Shown: positions 16,892-25,932 of the stretch, piece by piece
Position numbering within the stretch: the stretch's first letter is position 1
Layout: the number at the start of each line of letters is the position of its first letter
Assembly (NCBI GenBank): GCA_027365345.1
Contig: DAHXNO010000182.1
Location: 1-44,439, forward strand
Source: Granulicella sp.
GTDB lineage: Bacteria > Acidobacteriota > Terriglobia > Terriglobales > Acidobacteriaceae
Reading direction: 5' to 3'
DNA length: 44,439 bases
Made by a program: the position numbers and the translations under genes
Notes under the pieces: model-generated
What the model was told of the DNA's origin: nothing
Database searches by the model: none
Seen by the model: only the letters and a program-made list of their open reading frames with translations

Positions 16892-17755
16892 TTGGCGAAG
16901 GTGGAGATCGGCATTATCGGTGGTAGCGGGCTGTATAACATGGACGGCCTGACCGACGTAAGCGAACTGCGGATGGAGACTCCCTTTGGAGACCCGAGTG
17001 AGGCGTTTCTGCTGGGTTCGCTGGAGGGACGGCGGGTAGCCTTTCTGGCGCGACACGGCAAGGGGCATCGGATTTTGCCCTCGGAGCTGAACTTCCGCGC
17101 CAATATCTACGCGATGAAGGCGCTGGGTGTTAGCAGCATCCTTTCCGTGAGCGCGGTGGGCAGTCTGAAGGAGGAGCACAAGCCGACGGATTTTGTGATT
17201 CCGGACCAGTTCATTGATCGGACGTTTGCGCGTTCCAGCACCTTTTTTGGAGACGGCGTAGTGGGCCACATTGGGTTTGGCGATCCGATATGCCCGATTG
17301 TGAGTGAAGTGTTTGCCAAAGCCTGCGCCGAGGTGGGGGTGGTGGGCAAGCGCGGCGGCACCTATGTGTGTATGGAGGGTCCGCAGTTTTCTACCCGCGC
17401 CGAGTCGAATCTGTACCGGTCATGGGGCGCGGACGTGATCGGCATGACCAACTTACAGGAGGCCAAGCTGGCCAGAGAGGCCGAGATAAGCTACGCGACC
17501 CTGGCGATGGTGACCGACTATGACTGCTGGTTTGAGGGCCACGATGCCGTAACCGTGGAGCAGATTGTGGCGGTGATGCAGCAGAACTCCGGCAACGCGC
17601 AGCGAGTGATCAAGGCGGCGGTTCGCCTGATGCCCAAGGATCTGAGCGCCAGCCCGGCGCAGAGCGCGGCCAGGTTTGCCATTATGACCGAGCGCTCCGC
17701 GATACCGGAGGCGACTAAGGCCAGGTTGGATCTGCTGTTTGGCAAGTACTGGTAG
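16892..17755 (+). CDS. mtnP: S-methyl-5'-thioadenosine phosphorylase
   Basis: 287 residues. The start is TTG 16892 with AGGAG at 16880-16884; an ATG at 16873 is out of frame. The PNP/MTAP family-2 signatures are clear: GIIGGSGLYNM, FLARHGKGHRILPSELNFRA, SVSAVGSLKEE and MEGPQFSTRAESNLY. Near the substrate, MVTDYDCWFEGHD matches the MTAP-type base-binding residues rather than those of 6-oxopurine-specific enzymes. It cleaves MTA to adenine and 5-methylthioribose-1-phosphate, the first step of methionine salvage, in the cytoplasm. A PfkB kinase follows 127 bp downstream; no other salvage gene (mtnA, mtnB and so on) is in the window. Confidence 0.92.
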   Translation: MAKVEIGIIGGSGLYNMDGLTDVSELRMETPFGDPSEAFLLGSLEGRRVAFLARHGKGHRILPSELNFRANIYAMKALGVSSILSVSAVGSLKEEHKPTDFVIPDQFIDRTFARSSTFFGDGVVGHIGFGDPICPIVSEVFAKACAEVGVVGKRGGTYVCMEGPQFSTRAESNLYRSWGADVIGMTNLQEAKLAREAEISYATLAMVTDYDCWFEGHDAVTVEQIVAVMQQNSGNAQRVIKAAVRLMPKDLSASPAQSAARFAIMTERSAIPEATKARLDLLFGKYW

Positions 17756-17882
17756 AGGCGGGAACGACGGCAGCCGCATATCTACAGCGACAGTTCTGGG
17801 GAAATCGCTCTGCAAAAGGATTTCGATAGCGCCAGCGTGACAAGAGTTCAACAGCAACAGATTGAAGAAAGAAGGTTCGGCT

Positions 17883-18809
17883 TTGTCTATATTGGTTGTC
17901 GGTTCGGTAGCGTTTGACACCCTGGAGACTCCCAGCGGAAGACGGGAGCGCGTGCTGGGCGGGGCTGCAACGCACTTTGCCCTGGCCGCCAGCTTTTTTA
18001 CCAAAGTGCGCGTGGTGGGTGTGGTGGGTGAGGACTTTTTGCCCGAGCATGAGGCGGTGCTGACGGAGCGGGGCGTTGATACGGCCGGGTTGGAGCACGT
18101 GGCGGGCAAGAGCTTCCACTGGAGCGGGAGCTATATGAAGGATCTGGGCGCGGCCGATACCCTGGCGACCGATCTGAACGTCTTTGCGGACTTTGCGCCC
18201 AAGATTCCGGCCAGCTATCTGGGTAGCGAGTATCTGTTTCTGGCCAATATCGATCCGGTGTTGCAGGCGCGGGTGCGCGCCCAGATGCCGGAGGTGAAGA
18301 TGGTGGCCGGTGACACGATGAACTACTGGATTGCCGCCCATCGCGAGAATCTGCTGAAGGTGCTGCGCGAACTGGATGTGCTGGTGATCAATGACAATGA
18401 GGCCCGCATGCTGAGTGGAGAGAGCAACAACATCCGGGCGGCGAAGGGAGTTCTGGAGCTGGGGCCAAAGTCGCTGGTGGTGAAGTATGCGGAGCACGGG
18501 TCGGCTGCATTCTTCTCCCAACGCAGCTTTGGCGACGGAGAGCAGCGCAAGCCCTTCCGCTCCCCAGCTACACCGACCGAGGTGGTGGTGGATCCGACGG
18601 GAGCGGGCGACTCGTTTGCCGGCGGCTTCTATGGCTATATTGCGGCGCAGGAGCGGTTGACGCCGGAGGTTTTTCGCAGGGCGATGTTCTATGGCAGCGT
18701 GCTGGGTTCGTTGTGCGTGGAGGACTTTGGCACGGCGCGGCTGCAGCGCACGACGCGGGAGGAGATCGACCGGCGCTTTGAGGAGTTGAAGGAGATCTCT
18801 CACCTGTAA
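17883..18809 (+). CDS. PfkB/ribokinase-family sugar or nucleoside kinase
   Basis: 308 residues from TTG 17883, giving MSILVVGSVAFDT, with AGAAGG about 7 bases upstream; a TTG at 17862 would add seven residues. Family signatures are GGAATHFALAASFF near residue 27 and DPTGAGDSFAGG (residues 237-248), in which D243 is the catalytic base in the GAGD anion hole. The substrate is not evident: the family includes adenosine, ribose, fructose and aminoimidazole riboside kinases. Its position after MTA phosphorylase hints at a nucleoside or ribose-phosphate substrate, which is only context. A palindrome and short repeats follow downstream. Confidence 0.88.
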   Translation: MSILVVGSVAFDTLETPSGRRERVLGGAATHFALAASFFTKVRVVGVVGEDFLPEHEAVLTERGVDTAGLEHVAGKSFHWSGSYMKDLGAADTLATDLNVFADFAPKIPASYLGSEYLFLANIDPVLQARVRAQMPEVKMVAGDTMNYWIAAHRENLLKVLRELDVLVINDNEARMLSGESNNIRAAKGVLELGPKSLVVKYAEHGSAAFFSQRSFGDGEQRKPFRSPATPTEVVVDPTGAGDSFAGGFYGYIAAQERLTPEVFRRAMFYGSVLGSLCVEDFGTARLQRTTREEIDRRFEELKEISHL

Positions 18810-18813
18810 TGAG

Positions 18814-18896
18814 GCGGAGGCGACGCTCCGCAGAGAGACTGGGAGAGCAGCAGAACGAGTTCTGCGGGAGCAGGGCAGAACGAGTTCCGGGAGCAG
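18814..18896. repeat. Intergenic repeats: hairpin plus two copies of a 22-25 bp unit
   Basis: After the PfkB stop come a small stem GCGGAG/CTCCGC (18814-18831) and two tandem copies of GCAGAACGAGTTC(TG)CGGGAGCAG (18850-18874 and 18875-18896; the second lacks two bases and the final G). The first copy contains the palindrome GCAGAAC-GA-GTTCTGC. It resembles small dispersed intergenic elements; whether it recurs in the genome cannot be seen here. Confidence 0.6.
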
Positions 18897-19105
18897 CCGT
18901 TTTGCCAAGCGAGAGCCCGATGGAATGCGGGCGATGTGCGGCGTGGCGGAGTCCGTGGGTGAGCCGGATGGAAGCTCTCTGAGAAGGTTTGTCACTTCTA
19001 TGCGCTTCTGCCGGAGCGAAGGCCGGAATGCAAGCACGCCCGGCCATGGGAGCAGGGCAAGTCCGCCGAGCGCATGCCGCCCGGCGGTGGAAAGGCGAAG
19101 AGACG

Positions 19106-20854
19106 ATGACCGAGGAGAAGCAGACGGGCGGGTGGTTGGCGAACCAGAGCCGGAGCCGGTTGCGGAAGAGGGGTTCGTTGCGCGAGGAGCGGGTGTGGGT
19201 TCCGAGCGATCCGGAGGCGGTGACGCCGGTGGCTCCGGGTGAGACGTATCCGTTTTTTGTGATGGGCGTGGTGCTGGCCTTTGTGGCGTTGTATGTGTGC
19301 TACCGGCACAGCTATCTGCTGCTGTACGGCGATGCGGTGGCGCACCTGGCGATTGCGCGGCGGATTCTGGACGCGCGCTGGCCTGGTCTGGCGCAGCTTG
19401 GCGGGGTGTGGTTGCCGCTGCCGCATCTGCTGATGCTGCCCTTTATTATGAACATGCGCATGTGGCAGACAGGGCTGGCGGCGGCTCCGATGTCTGTGTT
19501 GAGCTATGCGGTGAGCGTGGCCGGAGTTTGGCGGCTGACGCGACGCATGATGCGGATGCGCTGGGCGGTGGTGGCGGTTGCCTTCTATGCGCTGAATGCC
19601 AACCTGCTCTACCTGGCCACGACGGCGATGACGGAGGCGCTGTTTCTGGCGATCTTTGTGTGGTCCGTGGTGGCGACGATGGAGTCCATTGCGGCGCTGC
19701 GGCAGGGGGATTTGACCACGGCGCGCGCGCGCATGATGCTGGCCGGACTGCTGATTCTTTGCCAGGTGTTTACGCGCTACGATGGCTGGATTATCGGCGC
19801 GGTGATCTGGCTGTGCTTTGCCTGGAGCCTGTGGGGGAGCGCGCCGGAGGTGCGCCGCAGGATGAGTCCGTGGTTTGTGCTGTTCACGGTGATCGTGGTG
19901 ATGGGTCCGCTGCTGTGGTTCTGGTACAACGCTCACTTTGAAGGGGACTGGCTGGACTTTTTGCGCGGACCGTACTCCGCCAAACAGATTGAGCTGCGCA
20001 CGGCTCCCCCGGGACAGCACTACCGCGGCTGGCACAATATGGGCTGGTCTGCGCTGTTCTTTACGCGGACGGCACAGGTGGACGCGGCTGCCTGGGAGTC
20101 TGGATTTGGGGTGATGGCCGCTGCGCTGTATGGGCTTTGGGTGGTGTTGCGGCGGCGCGGGGAGGCTGCGGTTCGCAACCGCGGAGAGCTGCTGGCGGTG
20201 CTGCTTTGGATTCCGCTGCCGTTTTATATTTACTCGATCGCCTATGGCTCGGTTCCGATCTTTATTCCACAGCTTTGGCCGCACGCCTATTACAACTCCC
20301 GTTATGGGATGGAGCTGTTGCCGGCGCTGGCGGTGTTTGGCGCGCTGGCGGCGGAACGGCTGGAGGTGTGGCTGAAGGCGCGCGGCCCGGCTGGAGTGCG
20401 GCTGCTGGGGACGCTGTGGCAGCCGACGGTGATCCTGCTGTGCGTGGCCAACTGCCTGGTGATGATGTACTCCCTTCCGTTGGTGCTGCAAGAGGCAGTG
20501 GTGAACGCCGCTAGCCGGCTGACGCTGGAAGATGATATCGCCTTCTCAATAGAAGAGATGCCGAAGAATCTGCCGGTGATGATGTCGCTGACCGACCACG
20601 TTGGCGCGGTGCAGAACGCAGGACGCGACCTGCGCAGCATGGTGAGCGAAAACGACGGGCAGGAGTGGAGAGCGGCCCTGAAGGATCCGGCTCGCTACGC
20701 CGCTTATGTGATTGCCATTGAAGGGGACCCGGTGGCCAAGGCGGTGGCTGCCCACCCGAAGGGTTTGGCGGAGCTGGACGTGATCTGCACCACAGGCCAG
20801 CCCTGTGCGCACATCTACCAGTCGCTGCTGTATAGGCCGGGACAGGAGCGGTGA
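19106..20854 (+). CDS. GT-C fold membrane glycosyltransferase (GT39/ArnT/dolichyl-phosphate-mannose type)
   Basis: 582 residues from ATG 19106 (MTEEKQTGGW...). The frame is open further upstream, but those residues are unlike a membrane protein start. After a basic cytoplasmic N-terminus, the first membrane segment (FFVMGVVLAFVALYVCY, about residues 50-66) leads to LLLYGDAVAHLAIARRILD. This has the acidic residue in the first periplasmic loop that defines GT-C glycosyltransferases using lipid-phosphate donors. About ten further hydrophobic segments follow, then a soluble C-terminal domain of about 130 residues. The acceptor is unknown: surface polysaccharide, lipid or protein. It stands alone between PfkB and convergent uvrC. 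Confidence 0.8.
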   Translation: MTEEKQTGGWLANQSRSRLRKRGSLREERVWVPSDPEAVTPVAPGETYPFFVMGVVLAFVALYVCYRHSYLLLYGDAVAHLAIARRILDARWPGLAQLGGVWLPLPHLLMLPFIMNMRMWQTGLAAAPMSVLSYAVSVAGVWRLTRRMMRMRWAVVAVAFYALNANLLYLATTAMTEALFLAIFVWSVVATMESIAALRQGDLTTARARMMLAGLLILCQVFTRYDGWIIGAVIWLCFAWSLWGSAPEVRRRMSPWFVLFTVIVVMGPLLWFWYNAHFEGDWLDFLRGPYSAKQIELRTAPPGQHYRGWHNMGWSALFFTRTAQVDAAAWESGFGVMAAALYGLWVVLRRRGEAAVRNRGELLAVLLWIPLPFYIYSIAYGSVPIFIPQLWPHAYYNSRYGMELLPALAVFGALAAERLEVWLKARGPAGVRLLGTLWQPTVILLCVANCLVMMYSLPLVLQEAVVNAASRLTLEDDIAFSIEEMPKNLPVMMSLTDHVGAVQNAGRDLRSMVSENDGQEWRAALKDPARYAAYVIAIEGDPVAKAVAAHPKGLAELDVICTTGQPCAHIYQSLLYRPGQER

Positions 20855-20909
20855 TGCCGACTGCTGCTGCTGTGCGCCGGCGGCGCGTGGCTGCGCTCAG
20901 GGAGCGGGA

Positions 20910-22940
20910 TCAGCCTGTGGTGATGTTGACCAAGCCGCTGGGCGAGTCTGTTTCCTGTTGGGAGAAGAAGCGGCGGATCTTCTCTGCTGTGGGCTTGTTG
21001 ACCACCGCGGTGAGCGAGTCCGGGTCTCTTTGCACGGTTTGCTGCAGAGCCTGAACGCTGCCGAAGTGCTCCAGCAGACGCTGGCGGGTGATGGCTCCGA
21101 CGCCTGGAATCTGATCCAGCTCGCTGGCGCGGTCGCGCATCTGGCGTCGCTTGCGGTGGTAGGCGACGGCGAAGCGGTGGCTCTCGTCGCGGATCCGCTG
21201 GATGAGATGCAGGACGGGGGAGCGGCGCTCCAGCACGATCGGCTCGTCTTCCTGGCCGTACACGTAGAGGATCTCCTCGCGTTTGGCGATGGAGGCCAGA
21301 GGTTGGGTGACCAGGCCGAGCTGCTCCAGCGCCGAGGCAGCGGCGTGCAGTTGGCCCAGGCCGCCGTCGATGAGCACCAGGGAGGGCATGGGTTTGCCTT
21401 CCTGCTGGAGGCGGCTGTAGCGGCGGTGAACCACCTCGCGCATGGAGGCGAAGTCATCGACGCCGCTGACGGTTTTGACCTGGAACTTGCGGTAGCTGGA
21501 GTTCTTCATGGTTCCCTTCTCCCAGACGACCATGGAGGCGACCGTCTCGGCCCCCTGAATGTGGGAGATGTCAAAGCACTCGATCCGCTGCGGCGGCTCC
21601 GGGAGGAAGAGTGCGTCCTGCAGCGCCTCCTGGATGGCCTGGATGTTGGGTTGGAGCACGCGGAAGCGCTGGTCAAAGGATTGCTTCGCGTTTTGACAGG
21701 CGAGGTCTACCAGGGAGCGCTTCTCGCCGCGCTGGGGGGCGGTGATCTCGATCTTGTGGCCGATGCGCTGGCGTAACGCCTCGGCGAGCAGGAGGCGATC
21801 GGGGAAGTCCACCGGCACGTAGATGCTCTTGGGGACGTAGGTCTGGTCAAGGTAGAGCTGCTTGAGCAGGGCGGAGAGAAAGGCCGCCGCGGAGAAGGTG
21901 GGCGGTTGCGGGCCGTCGTGTGGGGCTGGATGGGGGTCATCCTTTTGCTCGGAGTCTGGTTCGGGTTCGATGCTTAGGTCGGGTTCGATGCCTGGGTCGG
22001 GTTTGATGCTTGGGCCAGGTTCGATGCTGGGGTCAGGGAGAGCATCCGCAGCGGAGAGAGTTTCGGTAAGGGCCATCTCCGGCAGCTCCTCCCAGAACAT
22101 CTCGCGGCGATCTACGATCTTGCCCGCGCGCATGTGGAACAGGTTGAGAGCGAGCATGCCGTTCTCGCAGTGGAAGCCGAAGACGTCAGCATTTTCGTCG
22201 TCGGTGGAGGCGATTCGCTGCCGGAACTGGGTCTGGTGCAGGGTGAGGAGATGGTCGCGCAGCTTGGCGGCTAGCTCGAACTGCATGTTCTCCGCAGCCT
22301 TCTCCATGCGCTGGGTGAGGCTGGCCTCCAGTTCGCCGGCTTTGCCCTCCAGAAAGAGCTGCACGTCGCGGACGGCCTGGGCGTAGTCCTCTGGCTGGAC
22401 GAAGCCTTGAACGCAGGGGCCGAGACAGCGCTTGATGTAGTACTGCAGGCAGGCGCGGGGATGGTAGCGGTTGAGGTCTACCTTGCAGCTTGGAATGAGA
22501 AAGCTGCGGTGGATGAGATCGACCAGGCGGGTAGCGAGGCTGCCGGGAAAGTAAGGGCCGAAGTAGGCGCTGCCGTCCTTGCGCAGGCGGCGGGTGACGA
22601 AGACTTTGGGATGACGGTCGGCCAGGGTGAGCTTGATGTAGGGGTAGGTCTTGTCGTCGCGAAGAAGGATGTTGAAGCGCGGCTTGCGCTGCTTGATGAG
22701 GTTATTTTCCAGCGCCAGCGCCTCCTGCTCGTTGGCTACCAGAATGTACTCAAGGTCCACCGCCTCGCGCATGAGCGAGCCGGTTTTGGCGTTGGCCTGC
22801 GCGGCGGCGAGGAAGTAGGAGCGAACGCGCGACCGAAGGTTCTTGGCTTTGCCGACGTAGATCACCTCGCCCTCTGCGTTCTTGTAGAGGTAGCAGCCCG
22901 CACTGGTGGGCAGGGTCCGAATTTTTTCCTGGAGATCCAT
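20910..22940 (-). CDS. uvrC: Excinuclease ABC subunit C
   Basis: 676 residues, longer than the usual 600 or so. The N-terminal GIY-YIG nuclease is visible in GCYLYKNAEGEVIYVGKAK. A UVR motif follows near residue 210-240 (ENMQFELAAKLRDHL). The C-terminal RNase H-like nuclease shows FDISHIQGAETVASMV and LVLIDGGLGQLHAA, and helix-hairpin-helix motifs end the protein (IPGVGAITRQRLLEHFG). UvrC makes both incisions during nucleotide excision repair with UvrA/UvrB. The extra length is a linker at about residues 300-345 made of the six-residue repeat DPSIEP-like, encoded by an 18-bp tandem repeat. It is transcribed divergently from mazG. Confidence 0.96.
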   Translation of the reverse strand: MDLQEKIRTLPTSAGCYLYKNAEGEVIYVGKAKNLRSRVRSYFLAAAQANAKTGSLMREAVDLEYILVANEQEALALENNLIKQRKPRFNILLRDDKTYPYIKLTLADRHPKVFVTRRLRKDGSAYFGPYFPGSLATRLVDLIHRSFLIPSCKVDLNRYHPRACLQYYIKRCLGPCVQGFVQPEDYAQAVRDVQLFLEGKAGELEASLTQRMEKAAENMQFELAAKLRDHLLTLHQTQFRQRIASTDDENADVFGFHCENGMLALNLFHMRAGKIVDRREMFWEELPEMALTETLSAADALPDPSIEPGPSIKPDPGIEPDLSIEPEPDSEQKDDPHPAPHDGPQPPTFSAAAFLSALLKQLYLDQTYVPKSIYVPVDFPDRLLLAEALRQRIGHKIEITAPQRGEKRSLVDLACQNAKQSFDQRFRVLQPNIQAIQEALQDALFLPEPPQRIECFDISHIQGAETVASMVVWEKGTMKNSSYRKFQVKTVSGVDDFASMREVVHRRYSRLQQEGKPMPSLVLIDGGLGQLHAAASALEQLGLVTQPLASIAKREEILYVYGQEDEPIVLERRSPVLHLIQRIRDESHRFAVAYHRKRRQMRDRASELDQIPGVGAITRQRLLEHFGSVQALQQTVQRDPDSLTAVVNKPTAEKIRRFFSQQETDSPSGLVNITTG
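21964..22035. repeat. Four 18-bp tandem repeats inside uvrC
   Basis: Units GGTTCGATGCTTAGGTCG (21964-21981), 21982-21999, 22000-22017 and 22018-22035 differ at a few positions. They keep the frame and encode degenerate (D/E)P(S/G)I(E/K)P hexapeptides in the linker between the UVR and RNase H-like parts. Copy number may vary between strains. Confidence 0.9.
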
Positions 22941-23055
22941 CGGCTGCTTTCAGTCTAGAACTTCCGTCAAGCGCGGTTGCAGGCGGCGGCTGCGAGGGTT
23001 TGGGCGCAGGCGGGCGGCCAGAGGGCGGGAGGGTGGAATCAGGTAATCTGAAAAG

Positions 23056-23973
23056 ATGGACGAGCGGTACGCGAGGGAAGAGCAAGGCGATGAGGCGCGG
23101 ACGGCTGCCGCACTGCAGCGAGCGGCTGAGATTATGGCCCGGCTACGGGCTCCGGGAGGGTGTGCGTGGGACCGCGCGCAGACCTTTGACAGCATCAAGC
23201 GTTACACGCTGGAGGAGACCTATGAGGTGTTTGACGCCATTGAGCGCCGCGCCTGGCCGGAGCTGAAGGATGAGCTGGGCGATCTGCTGCTGCAGGTGCT
23301 GTTCTATGCGCAGATGGCCCGCGAAGCCGGGTACTTTGATCTTTGTGAGGTAGCGGAGAATCTGAGCGCGAAGCTGGTGCGGCGGCATCCGCATGTGTTT
23401 GCGGATGTCGTGGCCGCTGATCCGGATGTGGTGCTGCGAAACTGGGAGAAGATCAAGGCTGAGGAGAGACGATCGAAGCCCGCGGCCGGGTCGCTGCTGG
23501 ATGAGGTTCCGCGCAGCATGCCGGCGACGATGGAGGCGGGGAAGCTGGGCTCCAAGGCGGCGAAGGTGGGCTTTGACTGGCCCAGCGCCGAGGGGCTGTT
23601 GGAGAAGCTTGCCGAGGAGACCGCTGAGCTGCGGACAGAGATGGAGCGTGGGGATACGGGCCGGATGGAGGCTGAGTTCGGCGACCTTCTGTTCACCATG
23701 ATGAACCTGGCGCGCCATTTGAAGATTGATGCGGAGGCTGCTCTGCGCGGCAGTAATGCGAGATTTCGTGCCCGCTTCGCTGCGATGGAGCGCAGCGGCG
23801 GCGGAGCGGAGAGACTGGCCGCGCTGGCTCCGGAGCGTCTGGAGGAGCTATGGGCGCAGGCCAAGGATGCGGAGCGGTTGCGGGCTGAGCCGGAGATGGA
23901 GCGCGCGGGGTTGGGGCCGGAGTTGCTAACGGGTGGGACGGAGCGGAGCGGTGTGGCGGAGGGAGACGATTGA
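23056..23973 (+). CDS. mazG: Nucleoside triphosphate pyrophosphohydrolase MazG
   Basis: 305 residues. It has the two-repeat MazG architecture: repeat 1 with APGGCAWDRAQT, LEETYEVFDAIE (EExxE) and ELGDLLLQVLFYAQMA (ExxD), and repeat 2 with KVGFDWPSAEGLLEKL, EETAELRTEM and EFGDLLFTMMNLARHL. Metal-binding acids are conserved in both. MazG hydrolyses (d)NTPs to monophosphates and can lower (p)ppGpp. The C-terminal 40 residues beyond the usual end are poorly conserved-looking and Glu/Leu-rich. Its TGA stop overlaps the TTG start of the GNAT gene by four bases, so the two genes are likely co-translated. Confidence 0.93.
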   Translation: MDERYAREEQGDEARTAAALQRAAEIMARLRAPGGCAWDRAQTFDSIKRYTLEETYEVFDAIERRAWPELKDELGDLLLQVLFYAQMAREAGYFDLCEVAENLSAKLVRRHPHVFADVVAADPDVVLRNWEKIKAEERRSKPAAGSLLDEVPRSMPATMEAGKLGSKAAKVGFDWPSAEGLLEKLAEETAELRTEMERGDTGRMEAEFGDLLFTMMNLARHLKIDAEAALRGSNARFRARFAAMERSGGGAERLAALAPERLEELWAQAKDAERLRAEPEMERAGLGPELLTGGTERSGVAEGDD

Positions 23974-24746
23974 GCGAGACACGAGAGACGGCGGCGATAC
24001 GGATTGAGAGCTTCCGCGTGCTGGAAGAGTTTGAAGAGTGCGTCCGGTTGGAAGAGGCAGTGTGGGGCTATGATCCGGCGGATATGATTCCGCGGCGGAT
24101 GTTTCTGCTGGCCTCGCGCATTGGCGGGCAGGTGATGGGAGCCTTTCTGGAAGGCCGCCCGGATGCGGTGGGGTTTGCGATGGCGCTGCCCGGATATCGT
24201 GGAGGGCGACCGTATTTGCACTCGCACATGGTGGGTGTACTGCCAGAGTGCCGGAACCATGGCATTGCACGAGCTCTGAAGGTTGCACAGAGGGAGGACG
24301 CGCTGGCCCGTGGATTCGAGCTGATGGAGTGGACCTTCGATCCGCTGGAGATTAAGAACGCGTATATCAACATCCAGAAGCTGGGCGCGATTGTGCGCCG
24401 GTATCAGCATAATTTTTATGGATCCTCCAGCTCGCCGCTGCAGGGCGGCCTGCCTACGGACAGGGTCTATGCGGAGTGGTGGCTGCGCTCCGGGAGGGTG
24501 GAGCGCGCTTTGCGTGGGGAGGCGCAGACGTTTGAGGTGGTGGATCGTGTGGAAGTGCCGGGAGCGATCTATGCCTGGAAGGCGGCGCCGGGCGATCGGG
24601 CCAATGCGCGCGAGGTGCAGCAGCGTAACGCGGAGAGGCTCGAGGCCGGATTTGCCAAGGGGCTGGCCGTGCTTGGTTACCAACGCAATGAAGCTGGGGA
24701 TGGAGCGTTCCAGCTTGGCCGCTGGGATGAGAGTTGGTTGAGTTAA
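23970..24746 (+). CDS. GNAT-family acyltransferase, COG3375-like (candidate N-succinyltransferase)
   Basis: 258 residues from TTG 23970, overlapping the mazG stop (TTGA), with a GGAGGG site upstream. The acetyl-CoA-binding GNAT core is seen in HMVGVLPECRNHGIARALKVAQREDALARGF-type sequence (key piece RNHGIARAL), followed by MEWTFDPLEIKNAYINIQKLG and YGSSSSPLQGGLPTDR, which are typical of the COG3375 group. Members of this group are commonly found next to o-succinylbenzoate synthase/N-succinylamino acid racemase genes and were shown in Geobacillus to N-succinylate D-amino acids. The next gene here is exactly such an enolase-superfamily enzyme, 49 bp away, which supports that role. Confidence 0.85.
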   Translation: MSETRETAAIRIESFRVLEEFEECVRLEEAVWGYDPADMIPRRMFLLASRIGGQVMGAFLEGRPDAVGFAMALPGYRGGRPYLHSHMVGVLPECRNHGIARALKVAQREDALARGFELMEWTFDPLEIKNAYINIQKLGAIVRRYQHNFYGSSSSPLQGGLPTDRVYAEWWLRSGRVERALRGEAQTFEVVDRVEVPGAIYAWKAAPGDRANAREVQQRNAERLEAGFAKGLAVLGYQRNEAGDGAFQLGRWDESWLS

Positions 24747-24795
24747 AGGATTTTGACGTGGCGGCTGCACAACCGAGTTCCAGGAGTGACTGCAA

Positions 24796-25932
24796 ATGAA
24801 GATCGATGCGATCCACCTTCGCGAAGTTCAGATGCCGCTGGCGCATCCTTTTGAGACCAGCTTTGGCGTTACTACGGGACGCCGGATTCTGCTGGTGGAG
24901 ATAGAAGTGGAGGGCCGGAGCGCATGGGGCGAGTGCGTGGCGGGTGAGCATCCCTATTTTTCTGACGAGCAGGTGGATACGGCGTGGATGATGACGGAGA
25001 TGGAGTTGGCTCCTCGCCTGTTGGAGGCGGAGATCTCCAGCGGACGAGAGTGCCCGGCGCTGTTGGAGCCGGTGCGTGGCCATCGCATGGCCAAGGCGGC
25101 GCTGGAGAATGCGGTGTGGGAGATGGATGCACAGCGGCAGGGGATTGCGCTGGCCAAGCTGCTGGGTGGGACGCGAGAGATGATTCCGTGCGGGGTTTCG
25201 ATTGGGATTCAGGCGACGCCAGAACGGTTGATGGAGACGATTGCGCGGGAGCTTGGCGCCGGCTATCAGCGGATCAAGCTGAAGTGCAAGCCGGGATGGG
25301 ATACCCAGATCTTTGCGATGGTGCGGGAGCGCTGGCCGGAGATTCTGCTGAGCTGCGACGCCAACTCCGCCTACCGGCTGGACAATCCAAGCCATGTGGC
25401 GGCGATTGAGTCCTGGGAGCAGTTCGATCTGCTGATGATTGAGCAGCCGCTGTGGCATGACGACTTTTATTTCCATGCGCAGCTTCAGCGCCGCGTCCGC
25501 ACCCGCATCTGTCTGGATGAGTGCATCCGGAACCGCAGGGACGCGCGCGCCGCGCTGGAGTTGGGTAGCGGCAAGATCATCAATATCAAGGTGGGCCGAG
25601 TGGGTGGATTTACCGAGGCGCTGGCGATCCACGATGTTGCGCAGGAGTTCGGCGTCCCGGTTTGGTGCGGCGGCATGCTGGAGACTGGCATCGGACGAGC
25701 GCATAACATAGCGCTGTCTTCGCTGCCGAACTTTTCATTGCCGGGAGATGTCTCGGCGTCAAAGCGGTACTGGGCGCAGGACATCATTGAGCCAGAGGTT
25801 ACGGTGAGTCCGCAGGGAACGATTACGGTTCCCATAACGCCTGGGCGCGGCTTTGCGGAGCAGAGGGACCGGATTGAGCGGATTACGGTGCGGCAGCGGA
25901 CGCTGCGAAGAGGGAATCCGGTGACGGCTTAG
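24796..25932 (+). CDS. menC: o-Succinylbenzoate synthase / N-succinylamino acid racemase (MenC-type)
   Basis: 378 residues; AGGAG precedes ATG 24796. An enolase-superfamily barrel with the OSBS/NSAR catalytic set: K161-x-K163 (IKLKCK), metal ligands D188 (CDAN), E216 (IEQPLWHDD) and D241 (CLDEC), and the second catalytic K265 (NIKVGRVGG). The capping domain begins MKIDAIHLREVQMPL, with the loop HPFETSFGVTTGRR over the active site. The enzyme could make o-succinylbenzoate for menaquinone or racemise N-succinyl amino acids. The adjacent COG3375 GNAT, and the absence of other men genes in the window, favour the racemase role. The gene symbol names the family, not a proven menaquinone function. 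Confidence 0.9.
   Translation: MKIDAIHLREVQMPLAHPFETSFGVTTGRRILLVEIEVEGRSAWGECVAGEHPYFSDEQVDTAWMMTEMELAPRLLEAEISSGRECPALLEPVRGHRMAKAALENAVWEMDAQRQGIALAKLLGGTREMIPCGVSIGIQATPERLMETIARELGAGYQRIKLKCKPGWDTQIFAMVRERWPEILLSCDANSAYRLDNPSHVAAIESWEQFDLLMIEQPLWHDDFYFHAQLQRRVRTRICLDECIRNRRDARAALELGSGKIINIKVGRVGGFTEALAIHDVAQEFGVPVWCGGMLETGIGRAHNIALSSLPNFSLPGDVSASKRYWAQDIIEPEVTVSPQGTITVPITPGRGFAEQRDRIERITVRQRTLRRGNPVTA

Noticed and set aside
18850-18896. CRISPR-like repeats
   Set aside because: Only two adjacent copies without spacers.
18998-20491. 497-codon open frame antisense to the GT-C glycosyltransferase
   Set aside because: His/Arg/Gln-rich shadow of a membrane protein gene, no domain.
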